DNA from: Aliiruegeria lutimaris
GTDB lineage: Bacteria; Pseudomonadota; Alphaproteobacteria; Rhodobacterales; Rhodobacteraceae
Assembly (NCBI RefSeq): GCF_900099935.1
Contig: NZ_FNEK01000005.1
Location: 53,072 to 117,071, forward strand
Direction of reading: 5' to 3'
DNA length: 64,000 nucleotides
The notes beneath the pieces were generated by a model. That model was given only the letters and a program-made list of their open reading frames with translations, ran no database searches and was not told the origin of the DNA. The translations under genes were made by a program, and so were the position numbers. The stretch's first letter is position 1. Each line of letters starts with the position of its first letter. Of this stretch, positions 46,199-55,842 are shown one piece after another.

Positions 46199-46394
46199 GC
46201 TTGGCCGACCCCCGTGATCTGTAGCGTTCCTGCTCGCGCAAAACGCCAGTTGAAGCAGCTGAAAGGTGCTCGAAAAATCGCACCATCACGGGACTCAGAG
46301 CTTAGAGCATTCGCCGTGACGGGGCAACAGCACCCCAAGATGATGTTGCCGAATTTCGGGTGCAGGCAAAGCCTTGTGACCAGAAGGTCGCAGG

Positions 46395-46760
46395 TTATTC
46401 AGCAGCCTGCGGTAGCAGCGGCGCATTGCCACCCGGAGCGGGCGGCAGCAGATCTTCACCATTCGTCCCGCTCTCGACCGGCGCGGTCTCCGCCACCGGG
46501 GCGGGGGCGTCCGTGATCCGGTCCACCACCGAGGCGCCCTCGGTATTGGCGGCAGCCAGGATGGTCAGCGTGATGGAAGTGATGATGAAACCAATGGCAA
46601 GTGCCCATGTGAGCTTGCCAAGCGCGGTGGCTGCACTGCGGCCGGACATCACCCCGCCGCCACCCATGCCGAGCCCGCCCCCTTCGGAGCGCTGCAACAG
46701 CACGATGCCGATCAGGCTGAGAGCCAGAATCAGGTGGACGATCAGGATGACGTTTTCCAT
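46395..46760 (-). CDS. secG: Preprotein translocase subunit SecG
   Basis: SecYEG auxiliary subunit, 121 residues, with two membrane helices (NVILIVHLILALSLIGIVLLQ and LTWALAIGFIITSITLTILAA) and the connecting GGGLGMGGGGVMSGRSAA loop typical of SecG. The C-terminus is Pro/Ala/Glu-rich and disordered, as usual in alphaproteobacteria. ATG 46760 chosen; the frame runs open further upstream without protein-like sequence. Precedes pyrG by 196 bases. Confidence 0.92.
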   Translation of the reverse strand: MENVILIVHLILALSLIGIVLLQRSEGGGLGMGGGGVMSGRSAATALGKLTWALAIGFIITSITLTILAAANTEGASVVDRITDAPAPVAETAPVESGTNGEDLLPPAPGGNAPLLPQAAE

Positions 46761-46932
46761 GCACGGAGCCTCGAATTCGGATGGGCGGTATCTAAATGCA
46801 AGCCCGCCCGGTCGCAACCCCTGAAGGGACCGCTCGGCCGCTTTGCCGCCCTCTGCGTCAGAAAGGTGGTTTGCGCCCTGCGTCAGGGCCGCTATACACG
46901 CGCGGGTTTTCCGGTCAGTCGAGGAGATGGAT

Positions 46933-48225
46933 ATGGCCAATGTTGTCGTTGTCGGCGCCCAATGGGGCGACGAAGGTAAAGGCAAGATCGTTGACTGGCT
47001 TTCCGAACGGGCCGATGTGATCGCGCGCTTCCAGGGCGGGCATAACGCTGGCCACACCCTGGTAATTGATGGAGAGGTTTTCAAACTTTCGCTGCTGCCT
47101 TCGGGCATCGTGCGCAAGGGCAAGATCTCGGTGATCGGCAATGGCGTGGTTCTCGACCCCTGGGCGCTTGTGGCCGAGATCGAGAAACTGGCCAAGCAGG
47201 GTGTCGAGATCACGCCCGACAACCTGATGATCGCCGAGAACGCTCCGCTCATCCTGCCGCTGCATGGTGAATTGGACCGTGGCCGCGAGGCGCAGAGTTC
47301 CGTCGCCAAGATCGGCACGACCGGCCGCGGTATTGGACCGGCCTATGAGGACAAGGTGGGCCGCCGCGTGATCCGCGTTGCCGACCTTGCCGACGAAGCT
47401 ACGCTTCAGACCCGCGTCGGCCGCCTGTTGGTGCACCATGATGCACTGCGCAAGGGGCTGGGTTTGCCGCCGGTCGATGTAGACAAGCTGATGGCCGATC
47501 TGCGCGAAATCGCGCCCAAGGTCCTGCCCTTCGCCAAGCCGGTCTGGCGCGAGATGAACACCGCCCGCAAGGCCGGCAAGCGCATCCTGTTCGAAGGCGC
47601 GCAAGGCTCGCTGCTCGACGTGGATTTCGGCACTTATCCCTTCGTGACTTCCTCGACCACGATCTCCGGTTCCGCGGCTTCGGGTACCGGCATGGGACCG
47701 GGTTCGATCGATTTCGTCCTCGGTATCGTCAAGGCTTACACGACTCGCGTCGGTGAAGGACCGTTTGCCTGCGAGCTGTTCGATTCGGTCGGCGAGCATC
47801 TCGCCACCGTCGGTCGCGAGAAGGGTACCGTGACGGGGCGCTCGCGTCGCTGCGGCTGGTTCGACGCGGTGCTGGTGCGCCAGACCTGCGCCCTGTCCGG
47901 CGTCAACGGCATCGCCTTGACCAAGATGGACGTGCTGGACGGGCTCAAGGAACTCAAGATCTGCGTCGCCTACGAGTTGGACGGCAAGATACTGGATTAC
48001 CTGCCCACGGCGGCCGACCAACAGGCGCGCGTGACCCCGATCTACGAGACGATGGAAGGCTGGAGCGAGAGCACAGCGGGTGCGCGGTCCTGGGCGGATC
48101 TGCCCGGTGCTGCGGTGAAATATGTTCGCCGGATTGAGGAGTTGATCGACTGCCCGGTCGCGCTTCTGTCGACCTCGCCGGAGCGGGACGACACGATCCT
48201 GGTCACCGATCCCTTCGCGGATTGA
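46933..48225 (+). CDS. purA: Adenylosuccinate synthetase
   Basis: IMP to adenylosuccinate, 430 residues. Signature [16 protein letters not shown] with the GTP-binding loop, GGHNAGHTL, the catalytic His in the HTLV segment, [22 protein letters not shown] and the GEGPFACEL region. ATG 46933 preferred: the GAGGAG site is six bases before it, and ATG 46927 would overlap that site. Confidence 0.97.
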   Translation: MANVVVVGAQWGDEGKGKIVDWLSERADVIARFQGGHNAGHTLVIDGEVFKLSLLPSGIVRKGKISVIGNGVVLDPWALVAEIEKLAKQGVEITPDNLMIAENAPLILPLHGELDRGREAQSSVAKIGTTGRGIGPAYEDKVGRRVIRVADLADEATLQTRVGRLLVHHDALRKGLGLPPVDVDKLMADLREIAPKVLPFAKPVWREMNTARKAGKRILFEGAQGSLLDVDFGTYPFVTSSTTISGSAASGTGMGPGSIDFVLGIVKAYTTRVGEGPFACELFDSVGEHLATVGREKGTVTGRSRRCGWFDAVLVRQTCALSGVNGIALTKMDVLDGLKELKICVAYELDGKILDYLPTAADQQARVTPIYETMEGWSESTAGARSWADLPGAAVKYVRRIEELIDCPVALLSTSPERDDTILVTDPFAD

Positions 48226-48226
48226 C

Positions 48227-48484
48227 ATGGCGCTGAGCTACAAAGCCCGCCGCCGCTGGTCGCTTGTCATCCTTCTGGTGGGTATGCCCGCCTATGTCGT
48301 GCTGGCGGTCACGATCATGAACTGGATCGACCGGCCGTCGATCTGGATCGAATTGCTGGTCTATATCGGGCTGGGAATCGCTTGGGCGCTTCCGTTTCGC
48401 TTCGTTTTCAGGGGTATTGGGCAAGCCGATCCCGACAAATCGACCAGTGACGCGTCTGAGAAGGGCAAGAATAACGAGCGCTGA
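48227..48484 (+). CDS. DUF2842 membrane protein
   Basis: An 85-residue protein with two membrane helices (WSLVILLVGMPAYVVLAVTIM and WIELLVYIGLGIAWALPF) and the conserved RFVFRGIGQADPD-type ending, the DUF2842 family of unknown function. Starts one base after purA stop, hence co-translated with it; that order is common in Rhodobacteraceae. Confidence 0.88.
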   Translation: MALSYKARRRWSLVILLVGMPAYVVLAVTIMNWIDRPSIWIELLVYIGLGIAWALPFRFVFRGIGQADPDKSTSDASEKGKNNER

Positions 48485-48499
48485 AAAAGGGACGCTGTC

Positions 48500-48538
48500 A
48501 AAAGCAAAACAGGGCGGGTACCTCTCGGCACCCCGCCC
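48500..48538 (-). terminator. Rho-independent terminator of the acidic 932-residue gene
   Basis: Minus-strand hairpin GGGCGGGGTGCC / GGTACCCGCCC (one mismatch) followed by TGTTTTGCTTTT. It lies 34 bases after the stop at 48572. Confidence 0.78.
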
Positions 48539-48571
48539 ATTACTCGTTACGAAATCGGCTTCTTCGAGCGG

Positions 48572-51370
48572 TTAGAGCGCTACGCTGCGCTGTTCCGGAT
48601 TATACCTGGAAGCTTGAGAAAGCGTGAACTGGCCCCGGTCGAGCTTCTGGATTTTCCCCTGGCGGAGAAGCTGGCCGAAGCTCCGCAGACTGTCTTCGCG
48701 GCGCAGATCTTCCTGCCCTTCGGCCTGGCGGACGACATCCATGATTTCGGGATGCGAGAAATGTGTCCGACCCTGCACGTAAGACGTATATGCAGCGGCG
48801 CATTCCAGCATTTCCTCCAGTCCGCGAGCGCCCATCCGTTCCGAAAACTCTTCGAAAGTGGTGCTCTCAGCGAAGATTCCGGCGGCTTCGCGATCGCTTG
48901 AAACCATAGAACTGCGCGAGGACTCTTCCAGTTCGTTTTCGGAAGGCGCCTTCTCGGCGGCAGCGGAGACCATCCGGCCCGCGGTCACTCGGCGCGGGCG
49001 CACGGGCTGAACGCTTGCCGGCTCGCGCGGTTTCGCCTCCGCGTCGTCATCCACACGTTGTTCCGAGACCAGCATCAGGGGGGCGACTTTGAGCCGTTCC
49101 GATGTCGTCACGGGGCGGGTGATTTCTCTGTCACGCAGTTCTGACCGTGCAGGGCGACGCGGCCGCACGGGCTCAGCCGGCTTGGGGGCAGCGTCCTCGG
49201 ACACCGGCTGTTCGTTTTCGTGCTCCGGCTTGATCGCGGTGAAGTCGAGCTTGTCGGCTGCCTCTTGTGCTTCAAGTTCGGCTTTCGGAGGCAGGGTGGC
49301 GTCCGCATCGGGTTTCTGCGATTGCAGCGAAGTGGCAACAGCCGCGCGCAGATCGTCCCGATACGGCAGCGTATCCCCGTCATCGTCCCGATTGCGCGGT
49401 CCTTCTGCCTTGGTCGCGGCGACAGCGGCCTTGAGATGTTCGATTGCCGAACGGCGGCGGCGAAGTTCCGGGCCCGCGAGCTTGTTGTCGGCCTCGTCCA
49501 TCAGGCGCGAGACATTGTGGTTCTCGTCATGTTCCTGCCCGAGGGCACGGGCGCGGCGTTCGGCGGCCGCTTCCGCACGGGTCTCTTCCTCCGAGGACTG
49601 TGCGACCCTGGCGACGGCCTCGGCCAGTTGGTCATCATCTTCGTCACCGACGGGTGCAGTGGTGTCCTCAACGGCACGGAAAGCAACTGTCTCGACCGGC
49701 TTCTCGGCCTCTTCAAAGGTTTCCTCTTCGGTCTCCTGGGTAATCACCTCGGCGTCGTCGTGCGTATCGACCCCGGTTACAGGTTCGGCAAAAGCGCTAT
49801 GCGACGCGAAAGCCAGAGCGGAGAGTTCCTGTTCAAGCGATTCCAACTCGGTGGAGGCAGGCGTGTCTTGTCCGTCCAGAGCCCGGAGGGCTTCGGCCTG
49901 GCTTTCGGTTTCCAGCGCGGCGATCTCGGCCGAGTCGGCTGCCATTTCCCGTTCCACGGCTTCGAGTTCACGCAGAAGATCTGCCTCTTCATCCGGAGAA
50001 AGGCCGGACGCCGATGGTTCGCTCAGTTGCTCGGGCTCGGTTGCGTACGCCTCGGCGACGTCCTCGGCCTCGATCGTTTCCGGCTCGAACGTCTCTTCCG
50101 TATCCAGCGAAACGGGCTGCTCGGGCATCGGCATTTCGACCGTCGCCTCCGCGGTTTCGACCAGGTCCGGCACGGAGATATCGTCATTCAGTGCCGTGTC
50201 ATCCACAGCCGTCTCGTCCTCTTTCTCGGAGAGCGCGGCCCGGAGCGATGCCATGAGTGACTGCTTCCGAACACGGATAACATTGCTGCGAGGCATTTCT
50301 TCCTCGTAGGCAGACACCTCTTCTGCTTCGAGGCTGTCCTCAGCGACTTCCGGCTCATCCAGAACAGGCGAATCGGCGGTCTCCACCGCGATTTCATCAA
50401 CCGGCGCCTCTTCGAGGAATTCCGCAAATGCGGTGTCGGTGGTGAACTCTTCGGGAGCAGTTTCGATCTCGACGAACTCCTCGACCATTGCCGAAGGCTG
50501 CTCTTCGTTTGCGGCCTCGACGATCGGAAGCTCCGCAGCCGGAGGTTCGGCAAAATCAGGCCCGTCAATCGGAAGCTCGGCCATGGGAAGTTCGGCTATG
50601 GGCTCTGTCAAGGTGAGAGGCATACTCTCGTCAGCGGCTACAGCCGTCTGTTCCGGTGCCTCGGCGATTGTTTCTTCGCATGGCTCAGGCAGGGAAACCT
50701 CGGCAGGCGGCTCCTGCGGTTTGATTTCTTCGACCTGGCGCGACCGGGCCACGACGGCGCGGATGCGGGCAAGCTTCTCGGCAAGGCTCTCCGCAGGGGC
50801 CGATGCGGGGACGAACGGAGCGGCCTCGACTGGCTCGGCGAACACAGGTTCGGGAAGCGGTCCCGGCTCGGCCTCTGTTTCGGCCGTTTCGACCGGCGCT
50901 TCCGTCGCGGTGACGAATGGCGTCTCCTGTTCGGCGGTGGTTGCAGGAATGTCGGCTGCTGGTTCTTCGGCGACCGAAACCTCCTGCGGCTCCGTGACCG
51001 CGGAAACTTCCTGTTCTGCCGGCTCAACGAAGCTCTCGGCGACCATTTCGGCCGGCGGGGCTTCAGCGATCGGGGTTACGGTTTCGGGCTGGACGACGGG
51101 CGCTGCGCCATCGTCTTCGGCGGCCTTCAGAGTGATGCCCTGTTCGCTAACCCGCGCCTCTACCCGGCGGTGAATTTCCTTCTCCACAATTCTCTGGAGC
51201 ATCTCCGCATCCGGTGTCGGCGGTTCCGCTCCGAAATAGCGGTCTTCGGCCGCCAGGTTGCGGAAATACTCGGCGATCGCCTTCATCGTGCCGAAGGAAT
51301 CGTCGAAACCTTCGAGGGTGCACGAAAAGGTGCCGTAGGAGACTGTCAAAATTTTGTTGGAGCCTACCAT
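48572..51370 (-). CDS. Large acidic, mostly disordered protein with conserved ends
   Basis: A 932-residue protein of unknown function. The first 80 residues are ordered (ILTVSYGTFSCTLEGFDDSF, TMKAIAEYFRNLAAEDRYFG, EMLQRIVEKEIHRRVEARV) and recur in roseobacters. The last 85 (FEEFSERMGARGLEEMLECAAAYTSYVQG, EIMDVVRQAEGQ, SFGQLLRQGKIQKLDRGQF) are also ordered and end VAL. Between them lie about 760 residues extremely rich in Glu, Ala, Pro, Val and Thr with few aromatics, a disordered acidic spacer with repeated EVxEPxA-like units. No signal peptide or membrane helix. Some databases label the family chemotaxis protein, which the sequence does not support. Confidence 0.75.
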   Translation of the reverse strand: MVGSNKILTVSYGTFSCTLEGFDDSFGTMKAIAEYFRNLAAEDRYFGAEPPTPDAEMLQRIVEKEIHRRVEARVSEQGITLKAAEDDGAAPVVQPETVTPIAEAPPAEMVAESFVEPAEQEVSAVTEPQEVSVAEEPAADIPATTAEQETPFVTATEAPVETAETEAEPGPLPEPVFAEPVEAAPFVPASAPAESLAEKLARIRAVVARSRQVEEIKPQEPPAEVSLPEPCEETIAEAPEQTAVAADESMPLTLTEPIAELPMAELPIDGPDFAEPPAAELPIVEAANEEQPSAMVEEFVEIETAPEEFTTDTAFAEFLEEAPVDEIAVETADSPVLDEPEVAEDSLEAEEVSAYEEEMPRSNVIRVRKQSLMASLRAALSEKEDETAVDDTALNDDISVPDLVETAEATVEMPMPEQPVSLDTEETFEPETIEAEDVAEAYATEPEQLSEPSASGLSPDEEADLLRELEAVEREMAADSAEIAALETESQAEALRALDGQDTPASTELESLEQELSALAFASHSAFAEPVTGVDTHDDAEVITQETEEETFEEAEKPVETVAFRAVEDTTAPVGDEDDDQLAEAVARVAQSSEEETRAEAAAERRARALGQEHDENHNVSRLMDEADNKLAGPELRRRRSAIEHLKAAVAATKAEGPRNRDDDGDTLPYRDDLRAAVATSLQSQKPDADATLPPKAELEAQEAADKLDFTAIKPEHENEQPVSEDAAPKPAEPVRPRRPARSELRDREITRPVTTSERLKVAPLMLVSEQRVDDDAEAKPREPASVQPVRPRRVTAGRMVSAAAEKAPSENELEESSRSSMVSSDREAAGIFAESTTFEEFSERMGARGLEEMLECAAAYTSYVQGRTHFSHPEIMDVVRQAEGQEDLRREDSLRSFGQLLRQGKIQKLDRGQFTLSQASRYNPEQRSVAL

Positions 51371-51495
51371 ATCTTTGATCGCTTTCTTTCTATACCAGCC
51401 CTACCGGTTTACCATGTATTGGTTCCGGAATGAGAACGACTCCAAGAAATTAAGAGTATCATTTCCGGGCGATAATGTGGCTACGCGAAGGAAAA

Positions 51496-52206
51496 ATGGA
51501 CAATAGCAGCATGAATGATGTCATTGTTTCCGAATCCTGCGCGGTTACGCTTCTAGGCGGTGGCAAGGTTAATCTGAAGGATCTTAGGGAGGCGTTAAGG
51601 CTGGCGCCTTCTCTTGTCGCGGCGGACGGTGGGGCGACTTTCGCGATGGAAAATGGTTTCGCGCCCGTCGCCGTGATCGGTGACATGGACTCGATTCCGG
51701 TCAGGATTCGGGCTGACGTGCCAGTAGGACGGTTCCACGAGGTCTCCGATCAAGACAGCACGGATTTCGACAAGGCGCTGCGCAATATCGATGCGCCGCT
51801 GATTCTGGGCGTGGGGTTCCTCGGTCGGCGAGTCGATCATCAGCTGGCGAATTTTAACGTGTTGGCGCGGCGTTTCGATCGGCGATGCATCCTTGTCGGA
51901 AAGCACGATGTCGTTTTCGCGGCGCCGTGTGAGCTGGAGTTGCCGCTTGCACCGTTGAGCCGGGTGTCGCTCTTTCCCATGGCGCCGGTCTCTGGACGTT
52001 CGCGCGGCCTGAACTGGGAAATCGACGGTTTGGACATGACGCCGAATGGCGTGATCGGTACGTCGAACCATGTTCGCGCCGGGCATGGGGGGCCGGTTTC
52101 GCTCGCTTTCGATCGCCCTGGAATGCTGGTGATCGTGCCGCGCGCGTCGCTCAACCTTGCCATCAGCGCGCTGGAGCGCGCGACGCCATTCTCTCCCGCC
52201 AGATAA
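51496..52206 (+). CDS. thiN: Thiamine diphosphokinase
   Basis: Transfers pyrophosphate from ATP to thiamine, 236 residues. Catalytic segments VAADGGATFAM, VIGDMDSIP and SDQDSTDFDKALR (acidic Mg site) and GFLGRRVDHQLANFN are all intact; the C-terminal beta sandwich has GTSNHVRA for thiamine binding. ATG 51496 follows GAAGG; ATG 51475 has no site. The 3' end overlaps the convergent exporter gene by 44 bases. Confidence 0.93.
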   Translation: MDNSSMNDVIVSESCAVTLLGGGKVNLKDLREALRLAPSLVAADGGATFAMENGFAPVAVIGDMDSIPVRIRADVPVGRFHEVSDQDSTDFDKALRNIDAPLILGVGFLGRRVDHQLANFNVLARRFDRRCILVGKHDVVFAAPCELELPLAPLSRVSLFPMAPVSGRSRGLNWEIDGLDMTPNGVIGTSNHVRAGHGGPVSLAFDRPGMLVIVPRASLNLAISALERATPFSPAR

Positions 52207-53065
52207 TATAGAGCCCGGAAAGCATCACCACGCATATCCCGGCCAGTGCTAGCCCGTTCGGAAACTGGGCGAAGATCAGCCAGCCGAAGAGGGCACCGAA
52301 CGGGATTTCGAGATATTGCATTGGGGCCAGCGTGGCCGCTGGTGCGAAACGGAGCGCCCAGGTCATCAGTAGGTGGGAGAGGGTTCCCAGAATGCCGAGT
52401 GCGACGAGCAGAAGGCCTTCGCGTAACGTTGGCTCGACCGGGTCCAGTTCGGCAATGCCACTGCCCTCGGCCAGCAGGATCACGGGAAAGAGCAGTGCCG
52501 TGCCGAGCAATCCGGTGATGGCCTGTAGCGGGATCGGGGCGATCTCGCGGGAGATCTGGCGGGTGACGAGGATGAAAAGCGCGAATTCGACCGCGACGAG
52601 AAGCGGCAGGAGCGCGACCCAGCCGAGTTGGGCGAAGGCGGGTTGCACGACCATGAGCGTGCCGGCAAAGCCGACGATACAGGCCACGAGGCGCCGGGAA
52701 CCGACCTGCTCCTGAAGGACGAACCGACCGAGCAGCAGCATGAAGAAGGGCATGACATAGGCGATGGCGATGGCATCGGCCAGGGGCAGGTGCCGCAAGG
52801 CGAACACCATAGTCGCAATGCCGGCCACCTGCAGCAGGGTGCGCCACAGGATCCTCCCGAATAGGCGTGGCGGCAAGGACAGCCTGTGCCCACCACGGCG
52901 AAAGAGCGGCCAGAGGATCAGCGCCTGTATCGCGAAGCGCACAAGGACGAGCTGCCCGAGGGGAATCGCGGCGCCGATCAGCTTGGCGGTCGCATCGGCG
53001 AGCGGCGCCAGGATGCAGAAGCCCAGCATGAGGGTGATTCCAAGGAGGGGGCTGTCGCGATCCAT
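52163..53065 (-). CDS. EamA/DMT family exporter
   Basis: Ten-helix membrane protein of 300 residues made of two EamA repeats. Typical segments: PLADATAKLIGAAIPLGQLVLVRF, TLLQVAGIATMVFALRHLPLADA, AYVMPFFMLLLGRFVLQEQVG, QYLEIPFGALFGWLIF. Substrate unknown. ATG 53065 is chosen from the first predicted helix, but no clear ribosome site precedes it, so the start is uncertain. Confidence 0.87.
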   Translation of the reverse strand: MDRDSPLLGITLMLGFCILAPLADATAKLIGAAIPLGQLVLVRFAIQALILWPLFRRGGHRLSLPPRLFGRILWRTLLQVAGIATMVFALRHLPLADAIAIAYVMPFFMLLLGRFVLQEQVGSRRLVACIVGFAGTLMVVQPAFAQLGWVALLPLLVAVEFALFILVTRQISREIAPIPLQAITGLLGTALLFPVILLAEGSGIAELDPVEPTLREGLLLVALGILGTLSHLLMTWALRFAPAATLAPMQYLEIPFGALFGWLIFAQFPNGLALAGICVVMLSGLYIIWRERMASRAPAR

Positions 53066-53120
53066 GCGGCGCAAGCTATGCCGGGCAGATCGCATGGGAA
53101 AGCGCGTTGTGACGCCGCTT

Positions 53121-54494
53121 TCAGCAATTCGGGATGTTCACCGCCAGTCCGCCGAGGGAGGTTTCCTTGTACTTGTGGGACATGTCCTGGCCTGTCTGGC
53201 GCATGGTCTCGATGCAGGCATCCAGGGGCACGAGGTGCATTCCGTCTCCACGCAGGGCAAGCGATGCCGCGCTGACAGCCTTGATCGCGCCAAGCCCGTT
53301 GCGCTCGATGCAGGGCACCTGCACCAGCCCGCGCACCGGGTCGCAGGTCATGCCGAGATGATGTTCCAGCGCGATCTCGGCGGCGTTTTCGATCTGTTCG
53401 GGTGTGCCGCCCATCACGGCGGCCAGCCCGGCAGCGGCCATGGCGCTGGCACTGCCGACCTCGGCCTGGCAGCCGGCCTCGGCACCGGAGATCGAAGCGT
53501 TCGTCTTGACCAGCCCGCCAATCGCGGCGGCGGTCAGGAAGAAATCCGGCAGTCGCGAGGGGGCAGCGGTCGGGATATGGTCGAGCCAGTAGCGGATGAC
53601 CGCGGGCAGCACGCCCGAGGCACCGTTGGTCGGCGCCGTCACGACCTGCCCGCCGGCGGCATTCTCCTCGTTGACCGCCATGGCATAAGTGCTGATCCAG
53701 TCATTGACCGAATGCGGCGGGGCGAGGTTCAAGCCGCGTTCGTTGAGCAGGGCCTTGTGCAGCCCGGGCGCCCGGCGCCGGAGATTCAAGCCGCCGGGCA
53801 GGGTGCCCTCGCTCGCCAATCCACGCTCGATGCAGTCGGACATGACCTGCCAGAGCCTGTCCAGCCCCTGCTCCAGCTTCGCATACCCATGATGGGCGAT
53901 CTCGTTGGCCCGTTTCATCTGGGCAATGCTCTTGCCGGAGCTGCGAGCCATTTCCAGCATCTGCGCCGCTGAGCGAAAGGGATACGGCACGGCGATTTCC
54001 GCTTCCGGGCTGGTGTCGCGGTCCAATTCTCCTGCAGTCACCACGAAGCCGCCGCCGATGGAGTAGTAGGTCTCTTTCAGGATCACGTCGCCCTGGGCGT
54101 CTGTCGCCATCAGGATCAGCCCATTGGCGTGGCCGGGCAGGGGCGGACCATAGTCGAACTCCAGATCGGCTTCCGGGTCGAAGCGTAACGGGCCCAGCCC
54201 CGGAGGGGTCAACGAATGCTCCGCGCGGATCGCGACGAGCGCCGTTTCGGCCGCATCTGCGTCGTAACTTGCCGGTTCGAACCCGGCCAGGCCCAGAATG
54301 ACGGCCCGGTCCGTCGCATGGCCGACGCCGGTAAAGGCCAGCGAGCCGTGCAGCGAGGCGCGCAGCCCGTGCGCGTGAAATGGCGAGCGCCGGAGCGATT
54401 CCAGGAAACGGCTGGCCGCAACCATCGGTCCGACGGTATGCGAGGAAGACGGGCCGATGCCGATCTTGAAGATATCGAATACGCTCAGAAACAT
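53121..54494 (-). CDS. sdaA: L-serine ammonia-lyase
   Basis: Iron-sulfur L-serine dehydratase (single-chain type) of 457 residues giving pyruvate and ammonia. N-terminal beta domain [27 protein letters not shown]; alpha domain with [60 protein letters not shown] and the last Cys near IPNC. The four Fe-S/active-site cysteines are present. Precedes the EamA exporter on the same strand, which could export an amino acid. Confidence 0.95.
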   Translation of the reverse strand: MFLSVFDIFKIGIGPSSSHTVGPMVAASRFLESLRRSPFHAHGLRASLHGSLAFTGVGHATDRAVILGLAGFEPASYDADAAETALVAIRAEHSLTPPGLGPLRFDPEADLEFDYGPPLPGHANGLILMATDAQGDVILKETYYSIGGGFVVTAGELDRDTSPEAEIAVPYPFRSAAQMLEMARSSGKSIAQMKRANEIAHHGYAKLEQGLDRLWQVMSDCIERGLASEGTLPGGLNLRRRAPGLHKALLNERGLNLAPPHSVNDWISTYAMAVNEENAAGGQVVTAPTNGASGVLPAVIRYWLDHIPTAAPSRLPDFFLTAAAIGGLVKTNASISGAEAGCQAEVGSASAMAAAGLAAVMGGTPEQIENAAEIALEHHLGMTCDPVRGLVQVPCIERNGLGAIKAVSAASLALRGDGMHLVPLDACIETMRQTGQDMSHKYKETSLGGLAVNIPNC

Positions 54495-54601
54495 GGCACT
54501 CCCGTCCGGTTCTCCGCAGACCTAATACAGCCAACCCGTTTCTTGCGGCCGAATAACGACATTTCCCGTCACGAAGGCGGATTGTGGCGCGGCAGTTGCA
54601 G

Positions 54602-55666
54602 TCAGCTTTCGCTGTCCAATGTCCGGACACTGTGGCGCAGCACCAGATCGCCCGCGACGAGCACCTTGACCGGCGGTTCCGCCTCGCTGCCGGCGATGAG
54701 GTCATCAAGGATCCGGATCGCCATGGCGCCGATCTTTCGTTTCGGCACGTCGAGCGAGGTCAGTGGCGGGTCAAAGAAGGCTGCAGTGGGAAGGTTGTCG
54801 ATCCCGATCACCGAAACATCCGAGGGAACCGACAGGCCGCGCTCGCGCAGGGCGCGGATAAAGCCGAAGGCGATAATGTCATTGGCGCAGAGAAAGGCAT
54901 CGGCCAGGTGTTCCGCCGCTGCCAGCTGTTCGAGCGAATCGGCATAGGCGCCCTCGATCGTCGAGGCGACGGACAGCATGTTGGACTGCTCCACTTCCAG
55001 CCCATGCTCGGCCATGCCACGCAGGAAGGCATCGTAGCGCAGCCGGAAGTTCATCACCGAGCTGTAGCTTCCGACCATTCCGATCCGGCGGAAGCCGTTC
55101 TGCATGAGATAATCGAGCGCCCGGTAGACGAGCTGGTCGTTGTCCATGTCCACGAAGTTTCCGGGCATGAAGGGGCGGTGCGTGTCGATGATGACATTGG
55201 GCAGGCCGCAGTCGAGAATGGCCCGCACGTCCTCGTCGGAAAACTCCGTTCCGAGCGCGATGATCCCGCGCGGCTCCGAACCGTCGAGACCGGCCAGAAT
55301 CTCCGAAACATCTGCGTTTTCGTGGCTGACAACCTGCAGCGTGTAGTCTCGCCGGGTCGCCTCGTAGGACATGCCGTCGATGTAATCGGAAATGAAGACG
55401 TTGTGGTCGCGGTTCACGGTCTGACCGTGGCGGGCGATCTTCAGGAAACGGATGGTGTTGAGCGAATCGTTGCCCTGGAGCTCGCTGCGCGGCCGCTCCC
55501 CCCTGGGAACATAGTTGAGTTCGTGCATCGCCCGAAAAACGCGCGTCCGCGTGGCCTCCGAAATCTCGCCTTTCCGGTTCAGTACCAGCGAGGCAGTTGC
55601 GGCCGAGACACCCGCCAGATCGGCGACCTGACGCAGCGTGGCCGGCTTATTCGTCTCAGTTTCCAT
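54602..55666 (-). CDS. LacI-family repressor of the adjacent sugar locus
   Basis: Transcription factor of 354 residues. N-terminal helix-turn-helix TLRQVADLAGVSAATASLVLN (10-30), hinge helix, then a periplasmic-binding-protein-like core (FISDYIDGMSYEATRRDY, GIIALGTEFSDEDVRAI, CANDIIAFGFIRALRERGLSVPSDVSVIGIDN). It is transcribed away from the ABC/DhaKL genes from a shared 176-base intergenic region that contains three near-palindromic boxes. Effector is probably the imported sugar (inference). Confidence 0.9.
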   Translation of the reverse strand: METETNKPATLRQVADLAGVSAATASLVLNRKGEISEATRTRVFRAMHELNYVPRGERPRSELQGNDSLNTIRFLKIARHGQTVNRDHNVFISDYIDGMSYEATRRDYTLQVVSHENADVSEILAGLDGSEPRGIIALGTEFSDEDVRAILDCGLPNVIIDTHRPFMPGNFVDMDNDQLVYRALDYLMQNGFRRIGMVGSYSSVMNFRLRYDAFLRGMAEHGLEVEQSNMLSVASTIEGAYADSLEQLAAAEHLADAFLCANDIIAFGFIRALRERGLSVPSDVSVIGIDNLPTAAFFDPPLTSLDVPKRKIGAMAIRILDDLIAGSEAEPPVKVLVAGDLVLRHSVRTLDSES

Positions 55667-55753
55667 GCCCTTGCGATACCACCTCTCTGCTTTGGTCGCT
55701 GTTCGTACACCGGGGCAGCAACTTTTTCCAAGCCTGCTGCTTCTCGACGCGCC

Positions 55754-55831
55754 TGTTCACTAAAAAATGCGTTGAACGAACCTAAACTTAATGATAGCGA
55801 TTTACTAAACAGAATGCAATGTTCACTAAAA
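55754..55831 (+). promoter_or_regulatory. Promoter with three LacI-type boxes, sugar operon
   Basis: Boxes TTCACTAAA (55756-55764), TTTACTAAA (55801-55809, a perfect odd palindrome) and TTCACTAAA (55822-55830); the outer two extend to identical 12-mers (55754-55765 and 55820-55831). A promoter TTGAAC (55772-55777) with 17 bases to TAGCGA (55795-55800) lies between boxes 1 and 2. Box 2 covers the base immediately after the -10 element and box 3 is near the start of the message. Box spacings are 45, 21 and 66 bases. Repression by the divergent LacI protein is inferred. Confidence 0.6.
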
Positions 55832-55842
55832 GGGAGGGGAGC

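Noticed and set aside
49089..50309. Ser/Arg-rich plus-strand frame opposite the acidic 932-residue gene
   Set aside because: The reverse of Glu/Ala codons gives Ser/Arg/Gly runs; no independent ribosome site or motif.
55819..55842. ATG at 55819 as start of permease 1
   Set aside because: It lies inside the third LacI-type box and has no ribosome site; ATG 55843 follows GGGAGGGG.
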